Notes: generated by a model not told the origin, from the sequence alone. 29,755 nt of DNA from CAYJXJ01 sp964374095 (GCA_964374095.1 CAYJXJ010000040.1:1-29755), one strand, 5' to 3'. Positions 14,927 through 22,167 are shown, counted from the stretch's first letter. Made by a program: numbers and translations.

Positions 14927-15442
14927 CTACCCCAAGACCCGGCGGACGATCTCCGCCGGGTCCAAGAGGCGGCCCCATCCGACCCGGCCGCTGGCGAGCT
15001 CGCCGCGCTCAGGACCCCACACCGCGCAGCCGAAGGATTTCAAACGCGCGACGTTGGCCGCGGTCGCGGGATGGCGCCACATGTCCTCGTCCATCGCCGG
15101 GCAGACCGCCATGCGTTTCGGGTCGACGGCCAGGGCCAGGCTGTCGAGCAGGCCTTCCGCGCGCCCGCCGGCGAGACGCGCGATGAAATCCGCGGTCGCC
15201 GGCGCCACCACGATGCGGCCCCCCCAGTCCGCGAGCCCCAGGTGGGCCATATCCCACAACCCGGGCTCATGCAGGCTCTGATGGACCGGGTGGCGGGAGA
15301 GCACCGCCAGCGTCTGCGGGGCGATGAACCGCGCGGCGTTGTCGGTCATCACGACCCGGACCTCGGCCCCGGCCTTGACCAGGCCGCGCACGACCGCGGC
15401 GGACTTGTACGCCGCGATCGAGCCCGTGACCCCGAGAACGAT
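14927..15442 (-). CDS. coaC: Phosphopantothenoylcysteine decarboxylase (CoaC half) with atypical start and motif
   Basis: Flavoprotein half of CoaBC, about 170 residues. Seen: IVLGVTGSIAAYK (FMN-binding start of the family), VRVVMTDNAARFI, MAHLGLADW with the catalytic-type His, VVAPATADFIARLAGG, CPAMDEDMW and GWGRLLDPAEIV. Two oddities. First, between an in-frame stop inside rpoZ and GTG at 15391 there is no ATG, GTG or TTG, yet the conserved GSIAAYK block lies upstream of that GTG; I place the start near ATC at 15442 as a best guess. Second, the family motif PxMNxxMW reads PAMDEDMW, and the usual LACG stretch reads LASG. Family knowledge ties the Asn and Cys to decarboxylation, so activity is uncertain. 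A frameshift or sequence error is another explanation. Confidence 0.75.
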   Translation of the reverse strand: MVLGVTGSIAAYKSAAVVRGLVKAGAEVRVVMTDNAARFIAPQTLAVLSRHPVHQSLHEPGLWDMAHLGLADWGGRIVVAPATADFIARLAGGRAEGLLDSLALAVDPKRMAVCPAMDEDMWRHPATAANVARLKSFGCAVWGPERGELASGRVGWGRLLDPAEIVRRVLG

Positions 15443-15455
15443 CCGGCGCGGACCG

Positions 15456-15812
15456 CTATTTCTTGGCTTTTTCGTCGCTGTCGGCCGCCGCGTGCCCGGC
15501 GCTCCCGTTGGCCGCCGCCAGGGTTTTCAGGTCGTCCCAGCCTACCTGGCCGCTGAGCACCTCCCGCATGGCCAGTTCGAGCACCTCGTTGGGCGTCATG
15601 TGCCGGTTCTCCTCCCGTCGTTTGATCTCCTTGGCCCACAAGGAGATGAGGGGGATCACCGAATACTTCCCGATCGGATAGTCCAGGACCAACTCCTCGA
15701 TGGGCTTGATCGCCGCGTCCTTGGCGTCTTTGCCCGCGGCGCCCTCCGTCCCGCCCTTGCGGCTCTTGCGCGCCCCGGCGTCGGGCGGATCGTTCGCATG
15801 CTTCTTGGCCAT
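15456..15812 (-). CDS. rpoZ: RNA polymerase omega subunit-like protein
   Basis: Product of 118 residues. The central part (about 35-90) resembles omega: a segment beginning GKYSVIPLISLWAKEIKRR, then TPNEVLELAMREVLSG, as in the helix that packs against the beta' subunit. The first ~30 residues are Lys/Gly/Asp-rich and the last ~20 are Ala/Lys-rich, both probably disordered. The position directly after gmk and before coaBC is the classical context of rpoZ and supports the call. ATG at 15812 follows AGGAGG at ideal spacing. The gene ends TAG at 15456, inside the upstream part of the coaC frame, so the two overlap or abut. Confidence 0.8.
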   Translation of the reverse strand: MAKKHANDPPDAGARKSRKGGTEGAAGKDAKDAAIKPIEELVLDYPIGKYSVIPLISLWAKEIKRREENRHMTPNEVLELAMREVLSGQVGWDDLKTLAAANGSAGHAAADSDEKAKK

Positions 15813-15825
15813 CACTCCTCCTGGT

Positions 15826-16428
15826 CTAGCGCGTCAGGCTCTCGAGATCGAGGGCCTGACGGCGCGACACGCGCAGGCTCTCCGCCGTGAGGATGCAGGA
15901 GATTTCCGCGACCGCTTTCTTGAGATCGTCATTGACCACCAAATAGTCGTAGTCCTTCGCCGCGGCGATCTCGGCGCGCGAACTCGCGAGCCGCTTGGCG
16001 ATGGCCTCCGTCCCGTCCCGCCGGGACCGCAGCCGCGACCGCAGCGACCCCAAGGTCGGGGGAGCGATGAAAATGAGCAGGACATCCGTGATCTTGCGGC
16101 GGATCGCCATGGCGCCTTGCACGTCGACATCGAGGAGGACGCTGCGCCCCGCGGCGAGGGTCCTGTCGATGAAATCGCGGGGAGTCCCGTAGTAGTGGTC
16201 GTGGACCACGGCCCATTCCAGGAATTCGCCGCGTTGGATGCGCCGCTTGAACTCCTCCTTGTCGACGAAGTGGTAATGGTGCCCCAGCCGCTCGCCGCCG
16301 CGCGGGGGCCGGGTCGTGCAGGAGGTCGAATATCTCAAATCGCTGTGCCGTCGGAGAAGCTTGCGACAAATCGTCGACTTCCCCGTTCCGGAGGGAGCGG
16401 AGATGATGACCAGGAGTCCCTTGGGCAT
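15826..16428 (-). CDS. gmk: Guanylate kinase
   Basis: Phosphorylates GMP to GDP with ATP. The 200-residue product shows the P-loop SAPSGTGKST, the GMP-binding YSTSCTTRPPRGGE, HYHFVDKEEF, the EWAVVHDHYYGTP region and LLDVDVQGA. ATG at 16428 is chosen over the in-frame ATG at 16437, because the latter lies within the -10 element TATCAT of the only good promoter; from that promoter transcription should begin at or next to 16428. It is the first gene of the leftward run, ahead of rpoZ by 13 bases. Confidence 0.95.
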   Translation of the reverse strand: MPKGLLVIISAPSGTGKSTICRKLLRRHSDLRYSTSCTTRPPRGGERLGHHYHFVDKEEFKRRIQRGEFLEWAVVHDHYYGTPRDFIDRTLAAGRSVLLDVDVQGAMAIRRKITDVLLIFIAPPTLGSLRSRLRSRRDGTEAIAKRLASSRAEIAAAKDYDYLVVNDDLKKAVAEISCILTAESLRVSRRQALDLESLTR

Positions 16429-16435
16429 CGACCCC

Positions 16436-16465
16436 ATGATAGCAAAATTCAGCCAAGAAAATCAA
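16436..16465 (-). promoter_or_regulatory. Promoter of the gmk-rpoZ-coaC operon
   Basis: Minus-strand TTGATT (16465-16460), 18-base spacer, TATCAT (16441-16436) within an A+T-rich divergent spacer. The last base of the -10 is eight bases before the ATG at 16428, predicting a leaderless or nearly leaderless transcript. Confidence 0.6.
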
Positions 16466-16508
16466 TAAAAATCCCCTCACTTCCAATTTCATGGAGACCC
16501 CGGCAAAA

Positions 16509-16517
16509 TGCTACCAT
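16509..16517 (+). promoter_or_regulatory. Possible extended -10 promoter for the DUF3467-cinA pair
   Basis: TGCTACCAT (TGn plus TACCAT) lies about 30 bases before the ATG at 16548, with only a weak TTCATG 18 bases upstream. Unlike the neighbouring gmk promoter it would give a normal leader carrying the GGAGG site at 16536-16540. Confidence 0.35.
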
Positions 16518-16547
16518 CGCCTCCGCGACGCCACCGGAGGCCCCGCC

Positions 16548-16841
16548 ATGCAAAAGGAATCCCGGTCCCTGCAGGTCGAGATCGACGACGCCACGGCCAA
16601 GGGGACCTACGCCAACTTCGCGCTGATCAGCCACACCGAGACCGAGTTCGTCCTCGATTTCGTCCTCATGCAGCCCCAGTCGCCCAAGGCCAAGGTCCAG
16701 ACGCGCGTGATCTCCTCTCCCATCCACGCCAAGCGCCTGCTCTGGGCCCTGGAAGAGAACATCAGGCGTTTCGAGTCCAGTTTCGGGAGGATCGCCGCGG
16801 GGCCCAAGCCCGAGGAGGCCCAAGAGGGAACGGTGCAGTGA
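16548..16841 (+). CDS. DUF3467 family protein
   Basis: Product of 97 residues. It matches the small DUF3467 family: LQVEIDDATAKGTYANFALI, HTETEFVLDFVLMQP, KAKVQTRVISSPIHAKRLL and LEENIRRFESSFG. The fold is probably a short beta sheet plus helix; biochemical role is unknown and I infer none. A clear Shine-Dalgarno GGAGG sits seven bases before ATG 16548. The stop overlaps the cinA start as GTGA, so the two are co-translated. Conserved families this small with housekeeping neighbours are usually vertically inherited. Confidence 0.85.
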   Translation: MQKESRSLQVEIDDATAKGTYANFALISHTETEFVLDFVLMQPQSPKAKVQTRVISSPIHAKRLLWALEENIRRFESSFGRIAAGPKPEEAQEGTVQ

Positions 16842-18085
16842 CGCCGCGCGTCGAGCTCCTCTGCGCCGGGACCGAACTCCTGGAGGGTCGCGTCAACACC
16901 CACCCCAGCCGCCTGGCCTCTTCCCTCCTGGCCGCGGGCCTGGGCCTGTCGCGCGAGACGAGCCTGCCCGACGACCGCGAGACCCTCGCCGCCGAAATCC
17001 GCGCGGCGCTCTCGCGCAGCGACGCGGTGATCGTCACGGGGGGCCTCGGCCCCACCTTCGACGACATCTCGCGCGAGGCCGCCGCCGACGCGCTCGGCCG
17101 GCGCCTCCTTTTCAAGGCCGCGATTTGCGAGCGCCTGCGCGCGCGCTTCCGCCGCCACGGCCTCTCCATGCCCGCCAAAAACCGGCGCCAGGCCTACGTC
17201 ATCCCAGGGGCCCGGGTGCTGCCCAACGCCACGGGCTCGGCCCCCGGCCAGCTCATCAGTCTGCCGGGACCCAAGACTTTGGTTCTGCTTCCCGGCCCCT
17301 TCTCGGAGCTCTGGCCCATGTTCAAGGACAGGGTGCTTCCTCACCTGCGCAAGACCCACGCCCAAGGGATTCACGTGGAGCGTCTGGTCCTGCGCCTGGC
17401 CGGCATCCCCGAGTCCTTGGCCGACGAGCGCCTGGACCCGGTGCGCGCCGCGACCCGCAACGGCGTGCGCTACACCATTCTCTCCGGCGACGGCGAGGTT
17501 GAGTTCTTCGCCACGGCCACGGCCGCCAGCGGGGCCGCCGCGGCCGCGGCCATCAAGACGGTGCGCCGCCGGGCCCTCCAAGCCGTGGGCGATAAGCTTG
17601 TCGCGGAAGGGGAGGTCTCCTTCGAGGAAGCCGTCGGCCGCGCGCTCAAGGCGCGGCGCCTGACCTTGGCCGTGGCCGAATCCTGCACCGCGGGCCTGCT
17701 CGGCGCGCGCCTGACGCGCGCGGCGGGAAGCTCCGCGTATTTTCTGGGCGGGGTGCTGGCCTACTCCAACGACGTCAAGACCGGCCTGCTCGGCGTAAGT
17801 CCCCGAACCCTGGCCCGGCACGGGGCGGTGTCGCGCCCCTGCGCCCAAGAGATGGCCGAAGGGGCGCGCCGGGCCGTCGGCGCGTCGGTCGGCGTCGCCG
17901 TCACCGGCATCGCCGGTCCCGACGGCGGCACCCGCGCCAAACCCGTCGGCCTGGTGCATATCGCGGTGGCCGGCCCGGGGCCGGGCCGCTGGTCCTCGCG
18001 CCGCCTCCTGGGCGGCGACCGCGACACCGTCCGCCGCCGCGCCGTGGGCTGGGCGCTGGAGGCGGTGCTGCGGCGACTGCGTTAG
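16838..18085 (+). CDS. cinA: CinA-type protein (MoaB-like domain plus PncC nicotinamide-nucleotide amidase)
   Basis: Product of 415 residues with two domains. N-terminal MoaB/CinA domain (about 1-165): CAGTELLEGRVNTHPSRLAS and VIVTGGLGPTFDDISREAAA. A middle linker region follows, then the C-terminal PncC/CinA-C domain (about 260-415): LAVAESCTAGLLGARLT, AGSSAYFLGGVLAYSNDVK, and VGVAVTGIAGPDGGT. Known role: the C-terminal part deamidates nicotinamide mononucleotide, recycling NAD breakdown product; the N-terminal part has ADP-ribose pyrophosphatase activity in some members. The linker has an Ala-run (about residues 230-245). GTG 16838 is set by the overlap with the previous stop. Confidence 0.94.
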   Translation: MTPRVELLCAGTELLEGRVNTHPSRLASSLLAAGLGLSRETSLPDDRETLAAEIRAALSRSDAVIVTGGLGPTFDDISREAAADALGRRLLFKAAICERLRARFRRHGLSMPAKNRRQAYVIPGARVLPNATGSAPGQLISLPGPKTLVLLPGPFSELWPMFKDRVLPHLRKTHAQGIHVERLVLRLAGIPESLADERLDPVRAATRNGVRYTILSGDGEVEFFATATAASGAAAAAAIKTVRRRALQAVGDKLVAEGEVSFEEAVGRALKARRLTLAVAESCTAGLLGARLTRAAGSSAYFLGGVLAYSNDVKTGLLGVSPRTLARHGAVSRPCAQEMAEGARRAVGASVGVAVTGIAGPDGGTRAKPVGLVHIAVAGPGPGRWSSRRLLGGDRDTVRRRAVGWALEAVLRRLR

Positions 18086-18097
18086 CCGGACGAATCC

Positions 18098-18298
18098 GTG
18101 AAATCCCGATCCGAAACCGAGGAACTCGATGACGGGCCCCGAATCCCGGAGATCAACAGATTCCTCGACCATGAGATCCGGCGGCTCAACGCGCATGTTC
18201 CGGCGAAGTCGCGTCGCCACGCCCCCAATTGGGAAAGGCTCGATAGGGTCTTGCGCGAATCACTCCGTGAGGTGTGGCCGGCTAAGCGCGCTCGATGA
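18098..18298 (+). CDS. Small charged protein of unknown function ahead of the ASCH gene
   Basis: Open frame of 66 residues from GTG at 18098, 12 bases after cinA. The product is highly charged (SETEELDDGPRIPEINRFLD, then WERLDRVLRESLREVWPAKR) and mostly helical. The stop overlaps the next ATG as ATGA, the pattern seen at real gene junctions here, which is the main support. No Shine-Dalgarno sequence or family is visible; it may be spurious. Confidence 0.45.
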   Translation: MKSRSETEELDDGPRIPEINRFLDHEIRRLNAHVPAKSRRHAPNWERLDRVLRESLREVWPAKRAR

Positions 18299-18957
18299 CC
18301 GGGAGCCGGATGCCGAAACTGAATTCTCGGGAAAAATCCTTCTGGGACTTCTCCCTCGCGGGCCTTCCCCCGGCCCGCCGGCCCCGCCGACCGTTCGTCG
18401 AGGCCGCCTTCGCGGGCAACCGCCGGACCACCGATGGGCTGATCCGCCTCTACCTAAAGGGGAAGAAAACCGCCGGCAGCAGCCTGGTCGCGGATTTCCG
18501 CGCCGCCGGGGATCCATTGCCCAAGGCCGGCAACTACTGGATCATACTCGACAGCCGGCGCAGGCCGCGCGTCCTGGTCCGGACGGTCAGGGTCGAGACG
18601 AACCGCTTCAAGGACATCCCCCGGAGCGTGGTGCTCGCCGAGGGGGAGGGCGACCTCTCGATCGGGTATTGGAAGAGGGCGCACCGCCGGTGCTATCTCC
18701 CCTTCCTGGCCCAATGGGGGATCCAGAATATCGAGGAGGCTCAAGTGATCACCGAACACTTCGAACGACTGTACCCGCGTACATTTGGGACAGCGGCCCC
18801 GGCCGACCGGACTTCTTCCAGCGCTACAGCGGGGAGGCCCGGCAGGTGCTCGACGCGATCCTCGACAAGTACGTCGAGCACGGGGTCTCGGAGTTCAAGA
18901 TGCCCGAGATCCTACAGGTGCCGCCCATCTCCAGCCACGGGAACGTCCGGGAGATAG
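18295..18957 (+). CDS. ASCH-domain protein with a foreign out-of-frame C-terminal tail
   Basis: Residues ~30-161 form an ASCH domain of the YqfB/DUF984 type: IRLYLKGKKTAGSSLVADF, GDPLPKAGNYWIILD, the RVLVRTVRVETNRF strand, LAEGEGDLSIGYWKRAHR and the closing EHFERLYP. ASCH domains share the PUA-like fold and bind RNA or modified nucleosides; some hydrolyse N4-acetylcytidine. The native end should fall just after HFERLYP (about base 18777). Beyond it the frame runs through a remnant of another gene in the wrong frame, adding ~59 Ser/Arg/Thr/Pro-rich residues until the stop at 18957. So the 3' end was replaced when the accessory island arrived or was deleted. ATG 18310 is an alternative start. 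Confidence 0.8.
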   Translation: MTGSRMPKLNSREKSFWDFSLAGLPPARRPRRPFVEAAFAGNRRTTDGLIRLYLKGKKTAGSSLVADFRAAGDPLPKAGNYWIILDSRRRPRVLVRTVRVETNRFKDIPRSVVLAEGEGDLSIGYWKRAHRRCYLPFLAQWGIQNIEEAQVITEHFERLYPRTFGTAAPADRTSSSATAGRPGRCSTRSSTSTSSTGSRSSRCPRSYRCRPSPATGTSGR

Positions 18958-19031
18958 CCCAGTTCTTCGGCGGTCCTGAACAGCTCCGCTCCGCAGTCTC
19001 CGGGCTCCAATCGCTTCTCTACACGCCATAG
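18780..19031 (+). pseudogene. Remnant of type I restriction HsdR subunit (C-terminal ~83 codons)
   Basis: In the frame ending TAG at 19029-19031 the translation reads DSGPGRPDFFQRYSGEARQV, then LDKYVEHGVSEF and EILQVPPISSHGN, with AQFFGGPEQL and LQSLLYTP at the end. This pattern (FF-x-x-YSG-x-A, LDKY-x-EHG, VPP, FGG, LLY) is the end of HsdR/DEAD-type restriction subunits (EcoEI R C-terminal domain). All helicase and nuclease parts are missing and the open part starts at the break in the ASCH gene. Together with hsdM and hsdS downstream it indicates a former complete type I system. I infer that a deletion or insertion joined the ASCH gene to the hsdR end. Confidence 0.7.
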
Positions 19032-19038
19032 CAAAAAA

Positions 19039-19055
19039 GTTACATAGGATGTAAC
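19039..19055. promoter_or_regulatory. Upstream AbiEi operator candidate (perfect inverted repeat)
   Basis: GTTACATAGGATGTAAC: seven-base arms GTTACAT/ATGTAAC around a three-base centre. It lies just upstream of the abiEi -35 element. A near-identical site is 57 bp downstream at 19096-19112. AbiEi antitoxins are known to bind paired inverted repeats in their own promoter. Confidence 0.75.
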
Positions 19056-19065
19056 TGTTTTGCTC

Positions 19066-19094
19066 TTGACGCCGAATGGCATACCGTGTATAAT
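19066..19094 (+). promoter_or_regulatory. Promoter of the abiEi-abiEii-hsdM-hsdS-GIY-YIG operon
   Basis: TTGACG at 19066-19071, 17-base spacer, perfect TATAAT at 19089-19094. It is sandwiched between two palindromes; the downstream one begins two bases after the -10 element and would cover the transcription start, so bound AbiEi should repress strongly. Confidence 0.85.
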
Positions 19095-19095
19095 A

Positions 19096-19112
19096 GTTAC
19101 ATAGTATGTAAT
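19096..19112. promoter_or_regulatory. Downstream AbiEi operator candidate at the transcription start
   Basis: GTTACATAGTATGTAAT, differing from the upstream site at the middle and at the last base. It covers the expected start site and ends four bases before the abiEi ATG. No Shine-Dalgarno sequence is visible in the short leader. Confidence 0.75.
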
Positions 19113-19116
19113 CTAT

Positions 19117-19746
19117 ATGCTGTCTAACTCGAAGGACAACGAGCGTCGCCTCTTTGAGATCGCCGACAGTCAAGGCGGGTATTTCACCGCCAAGCAGGCG
19201 CGGACCGCCGGCTATTACAACCGCCTCCAACACTACCATCGGGAGACAGGCGACTGGGAGCTCATCGAACGCGGCATTTGCCGCCTTCGGAACTATCCCC
19301 ACTCGGAGCACGAAGACCTCATCCGCTGGTCGCTCTGGAGCATGAACCGCAAGGGGGAGCCTCAGGCGGCGTTCTCGCACCAGACCGCGCTGGCCTTCCA
19401 CGGGATCGGCGATTTCAACCCGGCCCGCATCCACATCACCGTGCCGTCTGGGTTCCGAAAGAAGATCGCGGGGGGCTGCATCGTCCACAAGGCCGTGCTT
19501 CCCACGTCGGATATCGAGCGGCACGCGGCGTTCAAGGTCACGACGCCCCTGCGGTCGCTCTTCGACGCCTACGCTTCCCACGTCGAGCCCGATCTTCTCG
19601 AACGCGCGATCGTGGACGCGCTCTCGCGAGGAGTCCTGCGCATGGACCAGGTTCTTGAGAAGCAACCCGCGGGCCCGATGGCCGAATTCCTCACCTATGT
19701 CCAAGCCGTCCGCAATAGAGCCGCTCACGGAGCGCGGAGTGCCTGA
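19117..19746 (+). CDS. abiEi: AbiEi, type IV antitoxin and autorepressor
   Basis: Product of 209 residues. The N-terminal winged helix-turn-helix (about 8-55: LFEIADSQGGYFTAKQART, then a segment ending WELIERGICRL) is the AbiEi DNA-binding domain. The C-terminal antitoxin domain follows: FSHQTALAFHGIGDFNPARI, HITVPSGFRKKI and FKVTTPLRSLFDAYASHV. Known role: AbiEi neutralises AbiEii without direct binding and represses its own promoter by cooperative binding to two inverted repeats; exactly such a pair flanks this promoter. Its end overlaps the toxin gene by eight bases from GTG 19739 or more from ATG 19697. The ATG at 19117 lies in the short leader after the second operator. Confidence 0.88.
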   Translation: MLSNSKDNERRLFEIADSQGGYFTAKQARTAGYYNRLQHYHRETGDWELIERGICRLRNYPHSEHEDLIRWSLWSMNRKGEPQAAFSHQTALAFHGIGDFNPARIHITVPSGFRKKIAGGCIVHKAVLPTSDIERHAAFKVTTPLRSLFDAYASHVEPDLLERAIVDALSRGVLRMDQVLEKQPAGPMAEFLTYVQAVRNRAAHGARSA

Positions 19747-20626
19747 GCCGCGGACGTACGCCACCTCCGAGGCCTTCCGGCGCGCGCTGGAGGATCGGCT
19801 CAATAACATGGCGCGAGAGAGAGGCCTTGATTTGGCCCGCCTGCGTCGGATGGTCGCCTTTGAGCGCCTGCTGGCGCGGCTCTTCAAATCGGAGCCTGCG
19901 CCTTGGGTTCTCAAGGGAGGCTATGCGCTCGAAGTTCGCTTTCGCCGGACCGCTCGATCCACTCGGGATATCGACATGTCGCTCCCCGAGCTGCGGCCGC
20001 CCTTCGGCGGCGAGGAGATCGCCTCGGACAAGGTGCTGGCCGAGCTGACGCGCGCGGCAGCCGCCGACCTGGGCGACTGGTTCCTCTTCCAGATCGGGAC
20101 GCAGTCCGCCGAGCTGGACGCCCGGCCCCACGGCGGATTTCGATTCCCGGTGACCTCAAGGCTCGCCGAGCGGGAGTTCACGACCTTCCATTTGGATGTC
20201 GCCCTCGGCGACGCCGTCGTATCCGAGCCCGAGTGGGTCAACGGGCATGACCTGCTGAGCTTTGCCGGGATCGCACCGGCGAAGATTGCCCTGCTTCCGA
20301 GGGAGCAGCATTTTGCGGAGAAGATCCATGCCTACACGCTGAGAGGGGATGGCTCCAATTCGCGCGTCCGCGACCTGGCGGACCTTGTCATTCTGATCAA
20401 CGAGGGGCCGCCCGACCCGGAGCAGGCGGTTCGAGCCATCCGGGCGACCTTTGACCGGCGCAAGACCCACCCCGTGCCGTCGGCCCCGTCCGCGCCGCCG
20501 GAGGCATGGTCACAGCCGTATCGGGAGATCGCGGCCGAAATTTCCCTGACGCCCAACGAGGCCGAGGACGCCTTTGACCTCGTCCAGGCTTATTGGAACC
20601 GACTCAAGTTCGAGGAACAGCCATGA
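19739..20626 (+). CDS. abiEii: AbiEii, type IV toxin nucleotidyltransferase
   Basis: Product of 295 residues from GTG 19739, or 309 from ATG 19697; I prefer the former because the family core (RTYATSEAFRRALEDRLNNM) begins right after it. Seen: WVLKGGYALEVRF (glycine motif), RSTRDIDMSLP with the D-I-D metal pair, FHLDVALGD as the third acidic position, FAEKIHAY and RVRDLADLVIL with the conserved Lys and Asp. Known role: members block growth by transferring nucleotides to tRNA or other targets; abortive phage defence is the usual outcome. The stop overlaps the hsdM start as ATGA, so the toxin is translationally coupled to a restriction-system methylase, which is unusual. Confidence 0.88.
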   Translation: MPEPRTYATSEAFRRALEDRLNNMARERGLDLARLRRMVAFERLLARLFKSEPAPWVLKGGYALEVRFRRTARSTRDIDMSLPELRPPFGGEEIASDKVLAELTRAAAADLGDWFLFQIGTQSAELDARPHGGFRFPVTSRLAEREFTTFHLDVALGDAVVSEPEWVNGHDLLSFAGIAPAKIALLPREQHFAEKIHAYTLRGDGSNSRVRDLADLVILINEGPPDPEQAVRAIRATFDRRKTHPVPSAPSAPPEAWSQPYREIAAEISLTPNEAEDAFDLVQAYWNRLKFEEQP

Positions 20627-22167
20627 CCACGAAGACCAAGACCGCGCTGCCGGCGGCCCCGGCGCAGCAGTTGAGCGCCGTCATCAGGGCCGCCAGGGAC
20701 ATCATGCGCAAGGACAAGGGCTTGAGCGGCGACTTGGACCGCCTCCCCATGCTGACCTGGATCATGTTCCTTAAGTTCCTGGATGATAAGGAGCAGGTCT
20801 GGGAAGCCGAAGCCAAAGTCGCGGGGAAGTCATATCGGCGGCTGATCGAACCGCCCTACCGCTGGCGCGACTGGGCGGTTAAGGAAGACGGCATTACAGG
20901 CGAGGACCTGATTTCGTTCATCAACAATCAGGAAGTGACGCGACCCGACGGGAAACGCGGGCTGGGGCTCTTCGCCCACCTCCGCAAGCTGCAGGGGAGC
21001 AATGGCGGCGACAGGCGGGACGTGATCGCGACGGTGTTTAAGGGGACCATCAACCGGATGGTCAACGGTTACCTGCTCCGGGACGTGATCAACAAGGTCA
21101 ACCAGCTTCACTTCACTCGGAGCGCCGAGACGCATGTGCTCAGTCACTTGTATGAGTCGCTCCTGAAGGAGATGCGCGACTCCGCCGGGGACTCGGGGGA
21201 GTTCTACACCCCTCGGCCGGTCGTGCGTTTCATCGTCGAGGTAATGGACCCCAAAATCGGCGAGACGGTGCTCGACCCCGCCGCGGGCACCGGCGGATTC
21301 CTGGTCGAGTCCTTCGAGCACATGATGAAGCGGTGCAAGAGCACCAAGGATCGGGACCTGATTCAGAAGAGCCTCCACGGCATCGAGGCCAAGCCCCTTC
21401 CCTACCTTCTCTGTCAGATGAATCTCCTTCTTCATGGGCTCGAGTATCCACAGATCGACCCCGGCAACGCCCTTCGTTTTCCGCTCAAGGACATTGGCGA
21501 TAAGGATCGCGTTGATGTAATTATGACGAACCCGCCGTTTGGTGGAGAGGAAGAGCGCGGAGTCCTCTCTAATTTCGCCGATGATAAACAGACGGCCGAG
21601 ACTGCGTTGCTCTTCCTCCAACTAATCATGCGTAAGCTGCGCCGAGTCGGGACCGGGAACACAAAGGGTGGCGGCCGTTGCGGCATGGTCGTCCCCAATG
21701 GAACCCTTTTCGGGAGTGGCGTCTGCGCGAAGATAAAAGAAGAGCTTCTTCGCGAGTTTAATCTTCACACCATCGTGCGCCTTCCGAACGGGGTGTTCGC
21801 GCCCTACACCTCCATCCCGACAAATCTTCTCTTCTTCGACCGTTCCGGGCCGACCAAGGAGATTTGGTACTACGAGCAGCCTATCCCTGACGGCAAGAAG
21901 AACTACACAAAAACCCAGCCGCTCCAATTCGAGGAATTCAAGCCGTGCCAGGAGTGGTGGAGTAATCGCGCGGAAAACGAAAGGGCCTGGAAGGTCTCCG
22001 CAGAGAATGTTGCCAAGAACGGCTATAACCTGGACACAAAGAACCCCAATAGCGGCTCCGATCTTGAGCATATGCCGCCAGACCAGTTGATTCGGGATAT
22101 CCTGGAGAAGGAAAGAAGGATCATAACGATTACCGAGGAACTTCAAACGCTTCTCGCTGAGAAATGA
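20623..22167 (+). CDS. hsdM: HsdM, type I restriction-modification DNA adenine methyltransferase
   Basis: Product of 514 residues. N-terminal HsdM helical domain: IRAARDIMRKDKGLSGDLDR, LTWIMFLKFLDDKE. Catalytic domain: GEFYTPRPVVRFIVEVM, motif I DPAAGTGGFL (about residue 218), motif IV NPPFGG (about residue 303), VVPNGTLFG and RLPNGVFAPYT. NPPF indicates N6-adenine methylation. It pairs with HsdS, whose gene starts within its stop codon (ATGA). A TTG-start extension to 20593 is possible but ATG 20623 is fixed by overlap with the toxin stop. The sequence is intact with no frameshift. Without an intact HsdR the pair could act as an orphan methylase or work with the GIY-YIG nuclease encoded two genes on. 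Confidence 0.95.
   Translation: MTTKTKTALPAAPAQQLSAVIRAARDIMRKDKGLSGDLDRLPMLTWIMFLKFLDDKEQVWEAEAKVAGKSYRRLIEPPYRWRDWAVKEDGITGEDLISFINNQEVTRPDGKRGLGLFAHLRKLQGSNGGDRRDVIATVFKGTINRMVNGYLLRDVINKVNQLHFTRSAETHVLSHLYESLLKEMRDSAGDSGEFYTPRPVVRFIVEVMDPKIGETVLDPAAGTGGFLVESFEHMMKRCKSTKDRDLIQKSLHGIEAKPLPYLLCQMNLLLHGLEYPQIDPGNALRFPLKDIGDKDRVDVIMTNPPFGGEEERGVLSNFADDKQTAETALLFLQLIMRKLRRVGTGNTKGGGRCGMVVPNGTLFGSGVCAKIKEELLREFNLHTIVRLPNGVFAPYTSIPTNLLFFDRSGPTKEIWYYEQPIPDGKKNYTKTQPLQFEEFKPCQEWWSNRAENERAWKVSAENVAKNGYNLDTKNPNSGSDLEHMPPDQLIRDILEKERRIITITEELQTLLAEK

Noticed and set aside
14265..15442. A single fused coaBC gene
   Set aside because: The two halves are in different frames with a stop between them in this sequence, so I annotate two genes and record the frameshift possibility as a finding.
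18129..19031. A 300-codon gene spanning the whole ASCH region in the hsdR frame
   Set aside because: Only the last ~83 codons resemble a protein family; the upstream part is the out-of-frame shadow of the ASCH gene.
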